A DNA stretch of 64,000 nt from Hufsiella ginkgonis (GCF_009834915.1 NZ_WVHS01000004.1:1-64000); one strand, 5' to 3'; positions 23,815-33,208 are shown, counted from the stretch's first letter. Notes: generated by a model not told the origin, from the sequence alone. Numbers and translations: made by a program.

Positions 23815-26800
23815 ATGCTGTTCGAACTGAATGATTATGTTAGGCTTTATTGGGTAGCCTATTATCTGGTGCGCGAAGAGTTCTTTCCCGGCGATAAGTG
23901 GATTACTTTTTTTCTTGATAAATCGCCTAATCTGTGGGCAAGTGACGTTCCCGGAAAGCAGATAAGTATTGGGAAAATGTTGTTTGGGAAGGCAATAAAG
24001 GAGATTTACCTAAACTTAACCTACTATAGCGTAAGAAAAACCAACATCATTGAAATAGATGATATTTTCTTAGTAGCTGTTTTTAATAAAATCGGCTGTG
24101 TTATATCCATTGAGCAGCGCCAGGAACAAGGATTAACTATCGATCAAGTACCAAAAGCGCAGCTTCGGCTGTTCAATGAAAAATATGATTTCTTTTTAAA
24201 ACAGTATCCGGATATAGCAAAAGCTACTCATTCAAGTCTCAAAAAAATACACGCTAAAATAGAAGAAGCAAAACAGACAAGTCACGTTAAAAGCCACTTA
24301 GAGCATAAAGAGAACCCGACAAACTTCGAAGAAAGCACCCAGCCTAAAACTCAAAGCTTTCCAATTCTTTTAAATTTAATACCACAGCTACATGATAAAG
24401 TTATTGGCAGGGAAGACGATTTAGTGCATTTGCAGAACACTATCTCTACTGCTGAAAGAATTGTAGTTCTCAACGGGCTTGGTGGTATTGGCAAGACAAC
24501 GTTAGCCAAGGAGTTCCTGCATACCAATAAATATCATTACAGGCACATCGCTTGGGTGTCCATAACGGCATCTGATAGGGAGGATCTCCAAGAAAGCATG
24601 GATAATTTTGCCTCAGCGTTTGCTCAAGATGTGGTATTGGTCGAAGAAGGATTGAAACTTCAATTTACAACTGAAAAGCCTGTTATTGAGAAGTTTAAAA
24701 TCATAATGTATGCCTTGCAAAATCTTTCAGGACCGAATTTATTGGTGATAGATAATGCAGAAGGTAGCATTAAGAACTTTAGGGAGACACTGCCGATCCC
24801 ACCTCATTGGCACATCTTAGTTACCAGCAGAGGCAATTTATCTGGCTTTGATCCAGTCATTTTAGATAATCTAAAACAAGAGGCTGCGGTACGTCTCTTT
24901 AAAACATGGTATCCTAACGAATCCGATACCAACGAGATTTATGCTCTTTTAGAGGAAATTGACTATCACACGTTAACAATAGAATTGCTTGCAAAAACGC
25001 TCACATCCTCCTTGGGCTTTTTGAGCATCAGAGATTTAATTGAAAGGCTAAAAAGCAAGAATCTGAATGATGAATTATTACAAGATTCAATATCGACAGC
25101 ACACGGTACGCAAGAAACGACACTGCTCAATCATCTGTTAATAACATTCAAGTTAGTTAAGCTAACTCAAAGGGAATTATACGTTCTCGAATGCTTTTAT
25201 TTTTTACCGCCTGATTACTATAGCGCGGAATGGATTGCTACGCTGTTCGACGTGGAGAATGAAGTTTTATTTAAAAACGCATTCAAGTCGTTACACCAAA
25301 AGGGTTGGCTGCAATTTGATAGCAAAAAATTCCATATGCACAGATTGATACAGCAGGTCATTTATTATGCCTTGTCGCCGGGACTAGAAGTTGTAGAGCC
25401 ATATATTAAGCTATTATCCGCAAATACCTGGCACTTTAATAACAGTGAAATCCATTCCAAGGCAGTTTATATCCCCTATGCTGCATTTTTAATTTCCCAA
25501 TTATCCGAGTATTGGAAAGATAGTCGCGAATTAACGAGTCTTTGCATTAACCTATCAATACTTTATAGTCAATCGACAGACGATGCTAAGGCAGAGCCGA
25601 TTGTCGATAGACTGATTGATATATATCTTAAGCGGCTTCAAACTCAAGATGTGAGTGATGAATACTATTCACGCGATAAACATGCACTCGCTATTTGTTG
25701 TAAACTTAAAGCATCCATTGCCAAGCATCATGGAAGACACAACGATGTATGGCATTTTCTCAATAAAGCTTTGAATATCTGGAGAGATATCAAAGGAATT
25801 CCACAGGAGATTTATTTAATAAGTTATCAAAACGCATTAACCTTTCTTGGCGATTGTTGCTGGGACATTAATGGCACCGATGACGCTGGTCCGGCATATT
25901 TGGAGAGCCTACGTTTGCGAGAAAAACTTTATGAAATCGATCAAACCAAGTATTTACACGAATTATTGTCTGGACTTCTATCAGTAGCTCGTTTCTTTCT
26001 CGGTTGTGGTAAGTATAATGATGCAAAAGCGTATGCTGATCGGGTTGAAAAAAAGGCGCGCTTTGCTATAGAAAAGGATATATTATATGGTGTTGAACTT
26101 GCTGACGGATTATCTCTTTCCGCTCAAATTCATTTTGAGATTACGAAAGATATTGAAGCGGTTATCCCAAAGTTCCAAGAGAGCATTGATCTTTATCGCT
26201 CTTTTAGCAAACTGAACGAAGACGTTTACGCGTATAGATTCACCGAGCTTTATTGCGCCTTTGGCAATAAGTTAGTGGAGACTGAGTGTTTTGATTTAGC
26301 TGAAATTCAGTATGAAAATGCAAGAGTACTCGTTGCTAAACTATATGATAAGGACCGGCTTGGTTTCAGATTCAATTACGCACTTATTTCAGGGTGCTTA
26401 GCTAGAACACTAACCGCTCAACGAAAGGATGGTTTAAACCATTTTGATCTTGCACAGAGCCTTATAAGTGAAATTATTGAGGATGGCCAGAACCTGCAAA
26501 TGCTATTTTACGAAAACAATGACGGTATAGCTGTGCATTACATGCAAAAGGAGGATTATCAAACTGCCGCTGACTATTTTGAAAAAAGTAACGAATTTTA
26601 TTATGTTAACGTATTTCAAGGAGATTGCAAATTCAAGCTTATCAGTAACCTATATATGCTTGCGAGCTGTTATACTTCCCTTAATGAATTCGAACTTGCA
26701 GCTGCAAGGCAAGCAGATCATTACAATTTCTGCACAGACATGTTTGAGCAGGGATCAATGGCTGGTGCCGTATTGTTGGATTCCGCAGTTTTACTTACCC

Positions 26801-26994
26801 GAAACTATTCCGAGACCGGCGAGCGTAAGCTAAAAGAAGAGATGATCGTGAAGTCTTTTATCATTATGCATTTCTACGCAGAGTTAACCCCTGAAGATGA
26901 GCTGTATGTTACCCTAAGAGATGAGTTGTCAGCTTTGTACGGACCGGGGTTTGAGGATTGGTTTGATAGTGAAGTAGCGCCTAGTTTGGTTTAA
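23815..26994 (+). CDS. NB-ARC/STAND NTPase with TPR-like repeats (NLR-like candidate immune sensor)
   Basis: The product is 1059 residues. Residues 1-190 form an N-terminal domain I do not recognise. The NB-ARC ATPase follows: Walker A GLGGIGKTTLA (about 221-231), Walker B LLVIDNAEG (about 308-316), the sensor motif ILVTSRGN (about 334-341), then winged-helix and ARC helices with MHRLIQQV (the MHD-like position, about 510). Residues about 570-1050 are helical repeats resembling TPRs. This is the architecture of signal-transducing STAND ATPases; several prokaryotic NLR-like members are known anti-phage sensors in which repeats sense and the N-terminal domain acts. Its location at the end of a mobilizable island next to another defence cargo supports that role. 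The ligand and effector are unknown. Confidence 0.82.
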   Translation: MLFELNDYVRLYWVAYYLVREEFFPGDKWITFFLDKSPNLWASDVPGKQISIGKMLFGKAIKEIYLNLTYYSVRKTNIIEIDDIFLVAVFNKIGCVISIEQRQEQGLTIDQVPKAQLRLFNEKYDFFLKQYPDIAKATHSSLKKIHAKIEEAKQTSHVKSHLEHKENPTNFEESTQPKTQSFPILLNLIPQLHDKVIGREDDLVHLQNTISTAERIVVLNGLGGIGKTTLAKEFLHTNKYHYRHIAWVSITASDREDLQESMDNFASAFAQDVVLVEEGLKLQFTTEKPVIEKFKIIMYALQNLSGPNLLVIDNAEGSIKNFRETLPIPPHWHILVTSRGNLSGFDPVILDNLKQEAAVRLFKTWYPNESDTNEIYALLEEIDYHTLTIELLAKTLTSSLGFLSIRDLIERLKSKNLNDELLQDSISTAHGTQETTLLNHLLITFKLVKLTQRELYVLECFYFLPPDYYSAEWIATLFDVENEVLFKNAFKSLHQKGWLQFDSKKFHMHRLIQQVIYYALSPGLEVVEPYIKLLSANTWHFNNSEIHSKAVYIPYAAFLISQLSEYWKDSRELTSLCINLSILYSQSTDDAKAEPIVDRLIDIYLKRLQTQDVSDEYYSRDKHALAICCKLKASIAKHHGRHNDVWHFLNKALNIWRDIKGIPQEIYLISYQNALTFLGDCCWDINGTDDAGPAYLESLRLREKLYEIDQTKYLHELLSGLLSVARFFLGCGKYNDAKAYADRVEKKARFAIEKDILYGVELADGLSLSAQIHFEITKDIEAVIPKFQESIDLYRSFSKLNEDVYAYRFTELYCAFGNKLVETECFDLAEIQYENARVLVAKLYDKDRLGFRFNYALISGCLARTLTAQRKDGLNHFDLAQSLISEIIEDGQNLQMLFYENNDGIAVHYMQKEDYQTAADYFEKSNEFYYVNVFQGDCKFKLISNLYMLASCYTSLNEFELAAARQADHYNFCTDMFEQGSMAGAVLLDSAVLLTRNYSETGERKLKEEMIVKSFIIMHFYAELTPEDELYVTLRDELSALYGPGFEDWFDSEVAPSLV

Positions 26995-27051
26995 TGATGT
27001 TGCCGAGCGAAGATTAAGATAGTGTGAAAGAATTACTTGACTTACGATATT

Positions 27052-27072
27052 CTGTGCAAATCCTGTGCAAAT
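27052..27072. repeat. Direct repeat CTGTGCAAAT, possible island-end site
   Basis: CTGTGCAAAT occurs twice with a one-base spacer, between the last island gene and the tRNA-Val terminator. Paired TGTGCAAAT sites resemble arm sites of Bacteroidota tyrosine integrases that target tRNA genes. No integrase gene lies beside it, so it may be the remnant end of an element inserted at this tRNA. Inference from position only. Confidence 0.35.
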
Positions 27073-27076
27073 AAAA

Positions 27077-27108
27077 AAGCGGTTACGAATTTTACTTCAT
27101 AACCGCTT
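27077..27108 (-). terminator. Intrinsic terminator of tRNA-Val
   Basis: A perfect 9-bp stem, AAGCGGTTA with TAACCGCTT, and a T-run on the minus strand, 12 bases after the tRNA 3' end. Confidence 0.8.
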
Positions 27109-27119
27109 GATTCACTGTG

Positions 27120-27194
27120 TGGGAGCTACTGGGTTCGAACCAGTGACCCTCTGCTTGTAAGGCAGATGCTCTGAACCAGCTGAGCTAAGCTCCC
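27120..27194 (-). tRNA. tRNA-Val (anticodon TAC)
   Basis: An intact cloverleaf on the minus strand: acceptor GGGAGCT with AGCTCCC plus discriminator A; D-arm GCTC...GAGC; anticodon stem CTGCC/GGCAG-type pairing around the loop with TAC at 27157-27159; and T-arm with GGTTCGAAC. CCA is not encoded. Its 3' end faces the accessory island, so it could be an integration target, but no matching 3' tRNA-Val fragment was seen to the left. Confidence 0.95.
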
Positions 27195-27457
27195 TTTTCC
27201 TTTTCGCTTGTGAGATGAGCTCCCTTGCGTTTGGGACTGCAAATATAGAAGGCTAAGCACAACTCTGCAAAAAAAATTTCACTTTTTTAATAATGGGTTA
27301 ATAATGTGTCAATTGCAATTCCTGTAAGGTTGTTGTGCATGCGGAGATACTTTGCGGCCATTACGGTATAAACTCATTTGTTTGATATCTTATCGAATCA
27401 GCTGATCACAATACCCGAACCACGCCGTCCCATCGCTACCCGAATACCTCCTGGGCC

Positions 27458-27705
27458 AGAAATACGGCCGCTTTCCTGGCGCGGAAACACGTAACACCGA
27501 ATTTCATTTCCCTGCTCAGCATGATGTTCGCATCGGCTTCCCTGCTGGCATTTTACCTGGACGGCGCAACAGGCGGTCACCACGCGGAGAGCCGGAAGTC
27601 CGGCAACCCTTTAAGCCCGGTATCAGCCGTGTGCTGCTGCAGCGGCCCGCGGTAAAATACGTGCCGGCTTACCTGGAAGGCATGGGCAAAGCGATGCCGG
27701 CCTGA
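27458..27705 (+). pseudogene. Remnant of CDP-alcohol phosphatidyltransferase joined to an acyltransferase 3' end
   Basis: One frame from 27458 reads RNTAAFLARKHVTPNF then ISLLSMMFASASLLAFYL, the N-terminal signature and first membrane helix of CDP-alcohol phosphatidyltransferases. It breaks off near 27600. Another frame from 27610 reads FKPGISRVLLQ, then VKYVPAYLEGMGKAMPA and a stop, which resembles the end of an acylglycerol-phosphate acyltransferase. Neither part has a start codon or catalytic core, so this looks like debris of two adjacent phospholipid genes fused by deletion. Bases 27195-27457 and 27706-27908 hold nothing recognisable. Confidence 0.4.
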
Positions 27706-27908
27706 TCATTTAACCGGAATTCACTATTTAAACGTCTGACGTTTCTCTCTTCCTACGCGTTAAACCGCTTGAACAGCACGCAGCGAACTAACGGGCCGGA
27801 GAAATATGACCTTCGCCCGATAATTGTACATACCTAACACTTTATAAATACGTTTCTATTCTTAAACCGACCGATTATTACGTGAGGGGAAATAAATCAA
27901 GGACGACT

Positions 27909-29597
27909 ATGGAAACGAACATGAAGTTGACAGCGCTGCTCCCGGCTCTCCTGCTGGCGACAACGACTGTGTTGGGACAAGGTGCTCCTGAGATCAAGAA
28001 GGCCATCGACGCCGAGCAATGGCAAAAAGCGAAAGGCCTGGCGAAAGCGCTGGTGACAGCCAAACCATCGTCAGGCGAGGGATATGCCTTCCTGGGGAAT
28101 ATTTACCTGGAATCAGGTTACCCGGATTCGGCGAAAACTGTTTTTGAAAAGGGGATTGCCGCCGAATCGTCGTACGCCCTTAATTATGTGGGCCTCGGTG
28201 CGGTAAAGCTCGAAACCAATAATGCAGCAGCGGCTACCGCCGATTTCGACAAAGCGATCTCCCTGACCAATAAGAAAGATCCGCAAACCTTTTTACAGAT
28301 CGGCAAAGCGTATACCGCCGCAGCCAAACCTGATTATACCAGGGCGCTGTCGTACCAGCAGCAGGCAAAGCTGATAGATCCGAAAAATGCGGAAGTATAT
28401 CTCGCCCTGGGCGAAACCTACCAGCTTTCTAAAAAGCAGAATGATGCGTATGATAACTATAATAAAGCCATCGAGCTCGACCCTGCGTTGCTAAGGGCGA
28501 AAGTCGACCTGGGCGTGCTGCTCAAAAACTCGCGCGCATTTAAGGAATCCGCCGAACAGTTTAATAAGATACTGGCTACTGACCCTAACTATGCCCCCGC
28601 TTACCGCGAGCTGGCCGAAAATTATTACCTATGGGCCAATATCGAGCCGAAAACATACGATGCCAACATTAAACAGGCCCTTACCTACTACCGCAAGTAT
28701 GTGGACCTTACAGACCGGTCGGTGGAGTCGAGAATGCGTTATGCCGACTTCCTGATCCTGGCGAAAGACTACAAAACCCTTGAGCAGGAAGCACAGGCCA
28801 TGGCACAAATGGAGAAATCCAACAAGCGGATCCTCCGTTACCTTGGCTATTCTGCTTATGAGAACGGTAATTTCCCCGCTTCCGCGGATGCGCTTACCAA
28901 CTTCATTGCGAAGGTGGAAACCGACCGGGTCATCCCACGCGATTACCTGTACCTGGGCAAGGCCCAGCTTAAAACCGGGAAATCCTCCGATGCGGTAACG
29001 AATATCGAAAAAGCGGTGGCAATGGATTCTACCGTTGCCGGCGATCTCGAAGAAGCGGCAAAAGCACTTTTCACCGCAAAAAACTATGAAGATGCGGCCA
29101 GGCTATACGAGCTCACGCTAAAAAATCCGAACTCGAAATCGGTGGCCTATAACAACTTCTACATGGGCATGGCTTATTACTTTAATTATGCCGCAAAGGT
29201 GAAGGGAGGCAAGGATTCTACAAACACCGCCATGATGACTGAAAACGCCGCCATCCTGGTAAAAGCAGATTCGGCGTTCTCGAAAGTGATCGCGCTATCG
29301 CCTGCTTCGCCGGATGCGTACCTGTACCGTGCCAGGGTTAAACGCCTGCTGGATGATGAGAAAAATCCGCAGGGGCTGATGATCCCGGACTATGAAAAGT
29401 ACGTGGAACTGGTAACCGCCAAACCTGACTTTGCTACCAACGACCGGGTAAAAACTACCGCGATAGAGGCTTACTCTTACCTGGGCGCATATTCCGCAAA
29501 AACGGATAAAGAAGAAGCGAAAGATTATTTCAAAAAAATCATTCAGCTTGATCCGCAAAACGATTACGCGGTAAACTCGCTGAAATCGTTAAACTAG
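27909..29597 (+). CDS. Exported TPR-repeat protein
   Basis: The product is 562 residues from ATG 27909 (AAGGA upstream); ATG 27921 is an equally good start of the signal peptide MKLTALLPALLLATTTVLGQ. The mature protein is a solenoid of TPR units across its whole length. Examples are the segments beginning GEGYAFLGNIYLESGYPDSA, PQTFLQIGKAYTAAAKP and AEVYLALGETYQLSKKQNDA. Such periplasmic scaffolds are common in Bacteroidota. No enzymatic domain is visible. A strong terminator follows, so the gene is probably monocistronic. Confidence 0.85.
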   Translation: METNMKLTALLPALLLATTTVLGQGAPEIKKAIDAEQWQKAKGLAKALVTAKPSSGEGYAFLGNIYLESGYPDSAKTVFEKGIAAESSYALNYVGLGAVKLETNNAAAATADFDKAISLTNKKDPQTFLQIGKAYTAAAKPDYTRALSYQQQAKLIDPKNAEVYLALGETYQLSKKQNDAYDNYNKAIELDPALLRAKVDLGVLLKNSRAFKESAEQFNKILATDPNYAPAYRELAENYYLWANIEPKTYDANIKQALTYYRKYVDLTDRSVESRMRYADFLILAKDYKTLEQEAQAMAQMEKSNKRILRYLGYSAYENGNFPASADALTNFIAKVETDRVIPRDYLYLGKAQLKTGKSSDAVTNIEKAVAMDSTVAGDLEEAAKALFTAKNYEDAARLYELTLKNPNSKSVAYNNFYMGMAYYFNYAAKVKGGKDSTNTAMMTENAAILVKADSAFSKVIALSPASPDAYLYRARVKRLLDDEKNPQGLMIPDYEKYVELVTAKPDFATNDRVKTTAIEAYSYLGAYSAKTDKEEAKDYFKKIIQLDPQNDYAVNSLKSLN

Positions 29598-29630
29598 GAG
29601 TCGTACCGGTGCAATCTCGCACCATGCCTC

Positions 29631-29687
29631 CATGCTCCACAAATCAAAAAAGCCCCTTAACGGGGTTTTTTTGATTTGTGGAGCATG
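29631..29687. terminator. Long palindromic bidirectional terminator
   Basis: A 26-bp near-perfect stem (one G-T pair) with a 5-base loop. The centre is a classic GCCCC-TTAAC-GGGG flanked by A and T runs, and the outer arms CATGCTCCACAAATC and GATTTGTGGAGCATG extend the stem well beyond the T-run. It lies 33 bases after the TPR gene stop. The following 320 bases to 30008 hold only a short relic-like frame, YWLWHQPFIDTYPPF..., with no start site. Confidence 0.85.
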
Positions 29688-30008
29688 GAACAACTGTGGC
29701 CTAAAGTCGCCATTTACTGGCTTTGGCACCAGCCTTTCATCGACACATATCCCCCGTTCAACGACACTCGCCCCTTCCGGGCCTGGTCCCGCCGCATCTT
29801 TGACACATGCCGCCAGGTAATTCCCTATATCAGGAAAATTAACCAGGCGACTACTTTGCCTCCGTCCTGATGGATGATGACTGGCAGCGAAATATCGGCA
29901 GGGCAAACATGAGCGAGGGAATGTGGCCGGAAGCCTTGCCGATATCTTTTCCCTGCCTCAGAGGTTAACCATAAACTTTTAACCAATTCAAACGTAAATT
30001 AGCTTCTT

Positions 30009-31187
30009 TTGCAAATGCACAGGTTCAAGGGAACAGCTTTCTTCATACATATAGCCGGCTGGCTGTTGTTCCTTACCTTCCCTCTCCTGTTCATGAACAG
30101 CGAACAGGGAAAGAGCAGTTGGTTATTGGTGGCGTCGCCCTACTACTGGTTGTTTTGCTTAACATACGTGGTGATGTTCTATATCAATACCTGGTACCTC
30201 ATCCCAAGATTTGTATTCAAAAAGAAATTTGTACAGTATGGGGTACTGCTGCTCATCCTTTTTAGTTGTGTTTATTACCTGCAGCCTTACACTAACCTGC
30301 TGGGACATAACAAAACGGTGCTCTCCAAGCTGGGCCCGGCGCAGGGCAGTATAGGCGGTATTCCCGAAATACGGCCCGGTTTTGATACCAATGCCACTGC
30401 CAACCTGCCTTTTGGGCCATTGCCGCACCAGGACCTGCGCATGCAGGACCCTAACCTCAAAAAGCCGAACGGTATCCTGGCCATCCACCAGTCAGACAAC
30501 ATCGACCTGGTAAGCCTCTTTATTTTTATGCTGATCATGGGTATCAGCTTTGCTACCACCACCGTGCAGCAATGGCAAAGTACCGAGCAAAAAGTGGTAA
30601 AAGCCGAGGCCGAAAAGGTGAATGCCGAACTGTCGTTCCTTAAGGCGCAAATTAACCCGCATTTCCTGTTCAACACGCTGAATAATATTTATACTCTATC
30701 GGTGATGGACAGCCGGAATACGTCAGACAGCATCATGAAATTGTCGAACATTATGCGGTACGTTACGGACGATGTGACCAACGACCTGGTGCGCCTGCAA
30801 AGCGAGATAGATTGTATCGAAGACTACATCGACCTGCAGCGCCTCCGTTTGGGCGACAGCGCCGACGTACAGTTCACCCTGGAGGGAAAGGTGTTAAACC
30901 AACGCATCGGGCCGCTGATCCTGATGACGTTCATCGAGAACGCCTTCAAATACGGTGTGAGCAAAAAACAAAAGACCGTGATCAGTATTTCCATAAAAGT
31001 GATGGGCGACCAGGTGGACTTTTACTGCCGGAACCGCGTTTTCGAACAGCAGAACAGGCTTGAACGTACCGGTATCGGCATAAAAAATACCAAACAGCGA
31101 CTGGAATATTTATACCCCGGCAAATACCAGCTAACTATCAATAACGAAAACCAGTTATTTACCGTAAGACTTTGCGTGGATTGTTAA
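30009..31187 (+). CDS. LytS/YehU-type sensor histidine kinase
   Basis: The product is 392 residues. Four hydrophobic helices occupy about residues 10-110 and 163-185 (HIAGWLLFLTFPLLF, WLLVASPYYWLFCLTYVVMFY). The HisK domain follows, with His218 in INPHFLFNTLNNIYTLS, then a GHKL ATPase with LILMTFIENAFKYGV (N box) and RTGIGIKNTKQRLEYLYPG (G box). It should phosphorylate the LytTR regulator encoded 18 bases downstream. It lies at the head of the PqqD/ATP-grasp/decarboxylase gene run, so the pair probably controls that cluster. The extracytoplasmic loop about residues 113-160 is Pro/Gly-rich and unlike known sensor domains. Confidence 0.92.
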   Translation: MQMHRFKGTAFFIHIAGWLLFLTFPLLFMNSEQGKSSWLLVASPYYWLFCLTYVVMFYINTWYLIPRFVFKKKFVQYGVLLLILFSCVYYLQPYTNLLGHNKTVLSKLGPAQGSIGGIPEIRPGFDTNATANLPFGPLPHQDLRMQDPNLKKPNGILAIHQSDNIDLVSLFIFMLIMGISFATTTVQQWQSTEQKVVKAEAEKVNAELSFLKAQINPHFLFNTLNNIYTLSVMDSRNTSDSIMKLSNIMRYVTDDVTNDLVRLQSEIDCIEDYIDLQRLRLGDSADVQFTLEGKVLNQRIGPLILMTFIENAFKYGVSKKQKTVISISIKVMGDQVDFYCRNRVFEQQNRLERTGIGIKNTKQRLEYLYPGKYQLTINNENQLFTVRLCVDC

Positions 31188-31205
31188 CCAATACAAACCT
31201 CTATT

Positions 31206-31910
31206 ATGCGATTAAAATGTATAGTCATTGATGATGAGCCGCTGGCGCTCCAGCTCATCCGCAACTATGTATCGAAATTCCCGGCACTCGAACTGGTAAA
31301 AACCTTCGAAGACGCCATCTCGGGAGGCGAGTACCTGGCTAAACACGATATCGACCTGCTGTTCGTCGACGTGAATATGCCCGATATTACCGGGGTAGAC
31401 CTGGTGCGCTCGCTCGAAAAAAAGCCGATCATCATCTTTACCACCGCCTACAAGAACTACGCGTTCGAAAGCTATGAGCTCCAGGCGCTGGATTACCTGC
31501 TGAAACCGATCGACCTTAAACGTTTTTCGGCCGCGGTGGAAAAAGCAGTCGACTATTACAAGTACAAAAACCTGCCGGATGAGCCAAGGGAAGATGAAAG
31601 TATTTACGTCTATTCAGAATACCGGATGATCAAGATCCTGCTGAAAGATATCGAATACATCGAAAGCATGGCTGACTATATCATTATCCACCTAGCCGGA
31701 TCAGACAAACCTGTGATGAGCCTGATGACGCTGAAAAAAGTACTCGAAAAGCTCCCGAAAGAGAAGTTCATTCGTGTACACCGCAGCTTCATCGTGTCGG
31801 TAAATAAGATCAGGTCCCTGCATAATCGAAAGATCAGGCTCGAAACCATCGAACTGCCTATCGGCGATGCATATAACGACGTGGTGAACCAATACCTAAA
31901 AAGCAGCTAA
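31206..31910 (+). CDS. LytTR-family response regulator
   Basis: The product is 234 residues. The receiver domain (1-120) has the acidic pair IDDE, phospho-acceptor Asp at about residue 56 (LLFVDVNMPD), Thr in FTTAY and Lys in LLKPID. The LytTR DNA-binding domain (about 130-232) reads IYVYSEYRMIKI, then MADYIIIHL, MTLKKVLEKLP and FIRVHRSFIV. It is the partner of the kinase just upstream. It probably binds promoters within or near this cluster; no LytTR direct repeats were identified. Confidence 0.95.
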   Translation: MRLKCIVIDDEPLALQLIRNYVSKFPALELVKTFEDAISGGEYLAKHDIDLLFVDVNMPDITGVDLVRSLEKKPIIIFTTAYKNYAFESYELQALDYLLKPIDLKRFSAAVEKAVDYYKYKNLPDEPREDESIYVYSEYRMIKILLKDIEYIESMADYIIIHLAGSDKPVMSLMTLKKVLEKLPKEKFIRVHRSFIVSVNKIRSLHNRKIRLETIELPIGDAYNDVVNQYLKSS

Positions 31911-31914
31911 CCCA

Positions 31915-32154
31915 ATGAAACTTAAACCGAACATAGCCACCAGCGAGAACGGGTTCATCTTTAACCCGGCAACCGGCGATTCTTTTATGGCTAACGTAAT
32001 GGCGTCGGAGATCGTGAACCACCTGAAAAAAGAGAAAAGCATCCCCGAGATCCGGCTGCTGCTGCTCGAAAAATACGACGTGGAGCAACAGCAGCTCGAC
32101 CGCGACCTGGACGACCTGCTGCAGCAGCTTAAAGAAGCCAACCTGTTAGACTAA
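31915..32154 (+). CDS. PqqD-like peptide chaperone (RRE-type)
   Basis: A 79-residue protein of PqqD size and pattern: MKLKPNIATSENGFIFNPATG, a beta-hairpin then helices EIVNHLKKEKS, IRLLLLEKYDVEQQQLDRDLDDLLQQL and a terminal ANLLD. PqqD proteins bind leader peptides and present them to modifying enzymes in RiPP pathways. It lies 4 bases after the regulator gene and 7 bases before an ATP-grasp gene, so all are co-translated. The substrate peptide is not obvious; a 22-codon ORF further down the run is one candidate. The PqqD assignment is by pattern, not by search. Confidence 0.72.
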   Translation: MKLKPNIATSENGFIFNPATGDSFMANVMASEIVNHLKKEKSIPEIRLLLLEKYDVEQQQLDRDLDDLLQQLKEANLLD

Positions 32155-32161
32155 CCTTTTC

Positions 32162-33208
32162 ATGAACTCTCCCAAGAAAATCACCATCGCGGTAACAGGC
32201 CTCAATGCCACCGATAGCCCGGGGCCCGGCGTGGCCGTGATCCGGGCCCTGCGCGAGGGCTTTGATCACATTCGCATCATCGGCCTATCGTACGAGGCCC
32301 TGGAACCGGGGCTCTACCTCCATGACCTGGTCGATAAAACCTACCAGATCCCCTACCCATCCGCCGGTGCGAATACGCTGCTGGAGCGCATAACCTATAT
32401 TCACCAGCAGGAAGAACTGGGTGTGCTGATCCCGAACTTCGACGCGGAACTGTATAATTTCATCAGGATCAGCAGCGAGCTGTTGAAACTGGGTATCGCG
32501 ACGTTCCTACCCACCCACCGGCAGCTGGAAGACCGCGACAAACTGAACCTGGACGAATTCGGCCGTAAACACGACCTTAAAGTGCCCGAAAGCCTGGTGA
32601 TCCACAAAGAAGCCGGGCTAAAAAAAGCAGCCGAACAGCTCGACTATCCCATAGTGGTAAAAGGCCGGTATTACGATGCCTATATCGCCCAGAACGAGCA
32701 CGAAGCATCGAAAGCATTTCAAAGGCTTAACGCGAAATGGGGCTTGCCCGTCATCATACAGAAATTTATCAAAGGTACCGAGATCAATATTGCGGCGCTC
32801 GGCGACGGCAAGGGCGGGACCATCAGCATCGTGCCTATGCGCAAGCTCACCATTACCGATAAGGGAAAAGCCTGGGCGGGCATTACCCTCGAAGATGAAA
32901 GCCTGCTGCAGCTCGCCCGTCACTTTAGCGAAGTAACGCACTGGCGCGGAGGGTTCGAACTGGAGGTAATGAAAGACCCCGGCGGCGATCTCTACATTAT
33001 GGAGGTAAATCCCCGCTTTCCGGCCTGGATCTACCTCACCGCCGCAGCGGGCCAAAACCAACCGGCGGCGCTTGCAAAAATGGCCATGGGCGAAGAAGTT
33101 GCTCCTTTTGACACCTATGCCGTGGGCAAAATGTTTATTCGCTACGCGTGGGACCATGTAACGGATGTGTCTGAGTTCCAGCAGATCTCGGCATTCGGGG
33201 AACTTTGA
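32162..33208 (+). CDS. ATP-grasp ligase
   Basis: A 348-residue carboxylate-amine ligase of the ATP-grasp fold, CarB/PylC-like. The N-terminal Rossmann-type part (ITIAVTGLNATDSPGPGVAVIRAL) is followed by the ATP-grasp core: YPIVVKGRYYDAYIA (Lys of the lid), VIIQKFIKGTEINIAALGD, then FELEVMKDPGGDLYIMEVNPRFPAW with the E...N metal ligands. It would ATP-activate a carboxylate and join it to an amine. Encoded directly after a PqqD-like protein and before a PLP decarboxylase, it may make an amide on a peptide or small diamine. The substrate is unknown. Confidence 0.87.
   Translation: MNSPKKITIAVTGLNATDSPGPGVAVIRALREGFDHIRIIGLSYEALEPGLYLHDLVDKTYQIPYPSAGANTLLERITYIHQQEELGVLIPNFDAELYNFIRISSELLKLGIATFLPTHRQLEDRDKLNLDEFGRKHDLKVPESLVIHKEAGLKKAAEQLDYPIVVKGRYYDAYIAQNEHEASKAFQRLNAKWGLPVIIQKFIKGTEINIAALGDGKGGTISIVPMRKLTITDKGKAWAGITLEDESLLQLARHFSEVTHWRGGFELEVMKDPGGDLYIMEVNPRFPAWIYLTAAAGQNQPAALAKMAMGEEVAPFDTYAVGKMFIRYAWDHVTDVSEFQQISAFGEL

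Noticed and set aside
27120-27194. tRNA-Val as the att site of the DUF4102 integrase
   Set aside because: The sequence at the left junction is from an initiator tRNA, not tRNA-Val; the two tRNAs share only general T-loop similarity.
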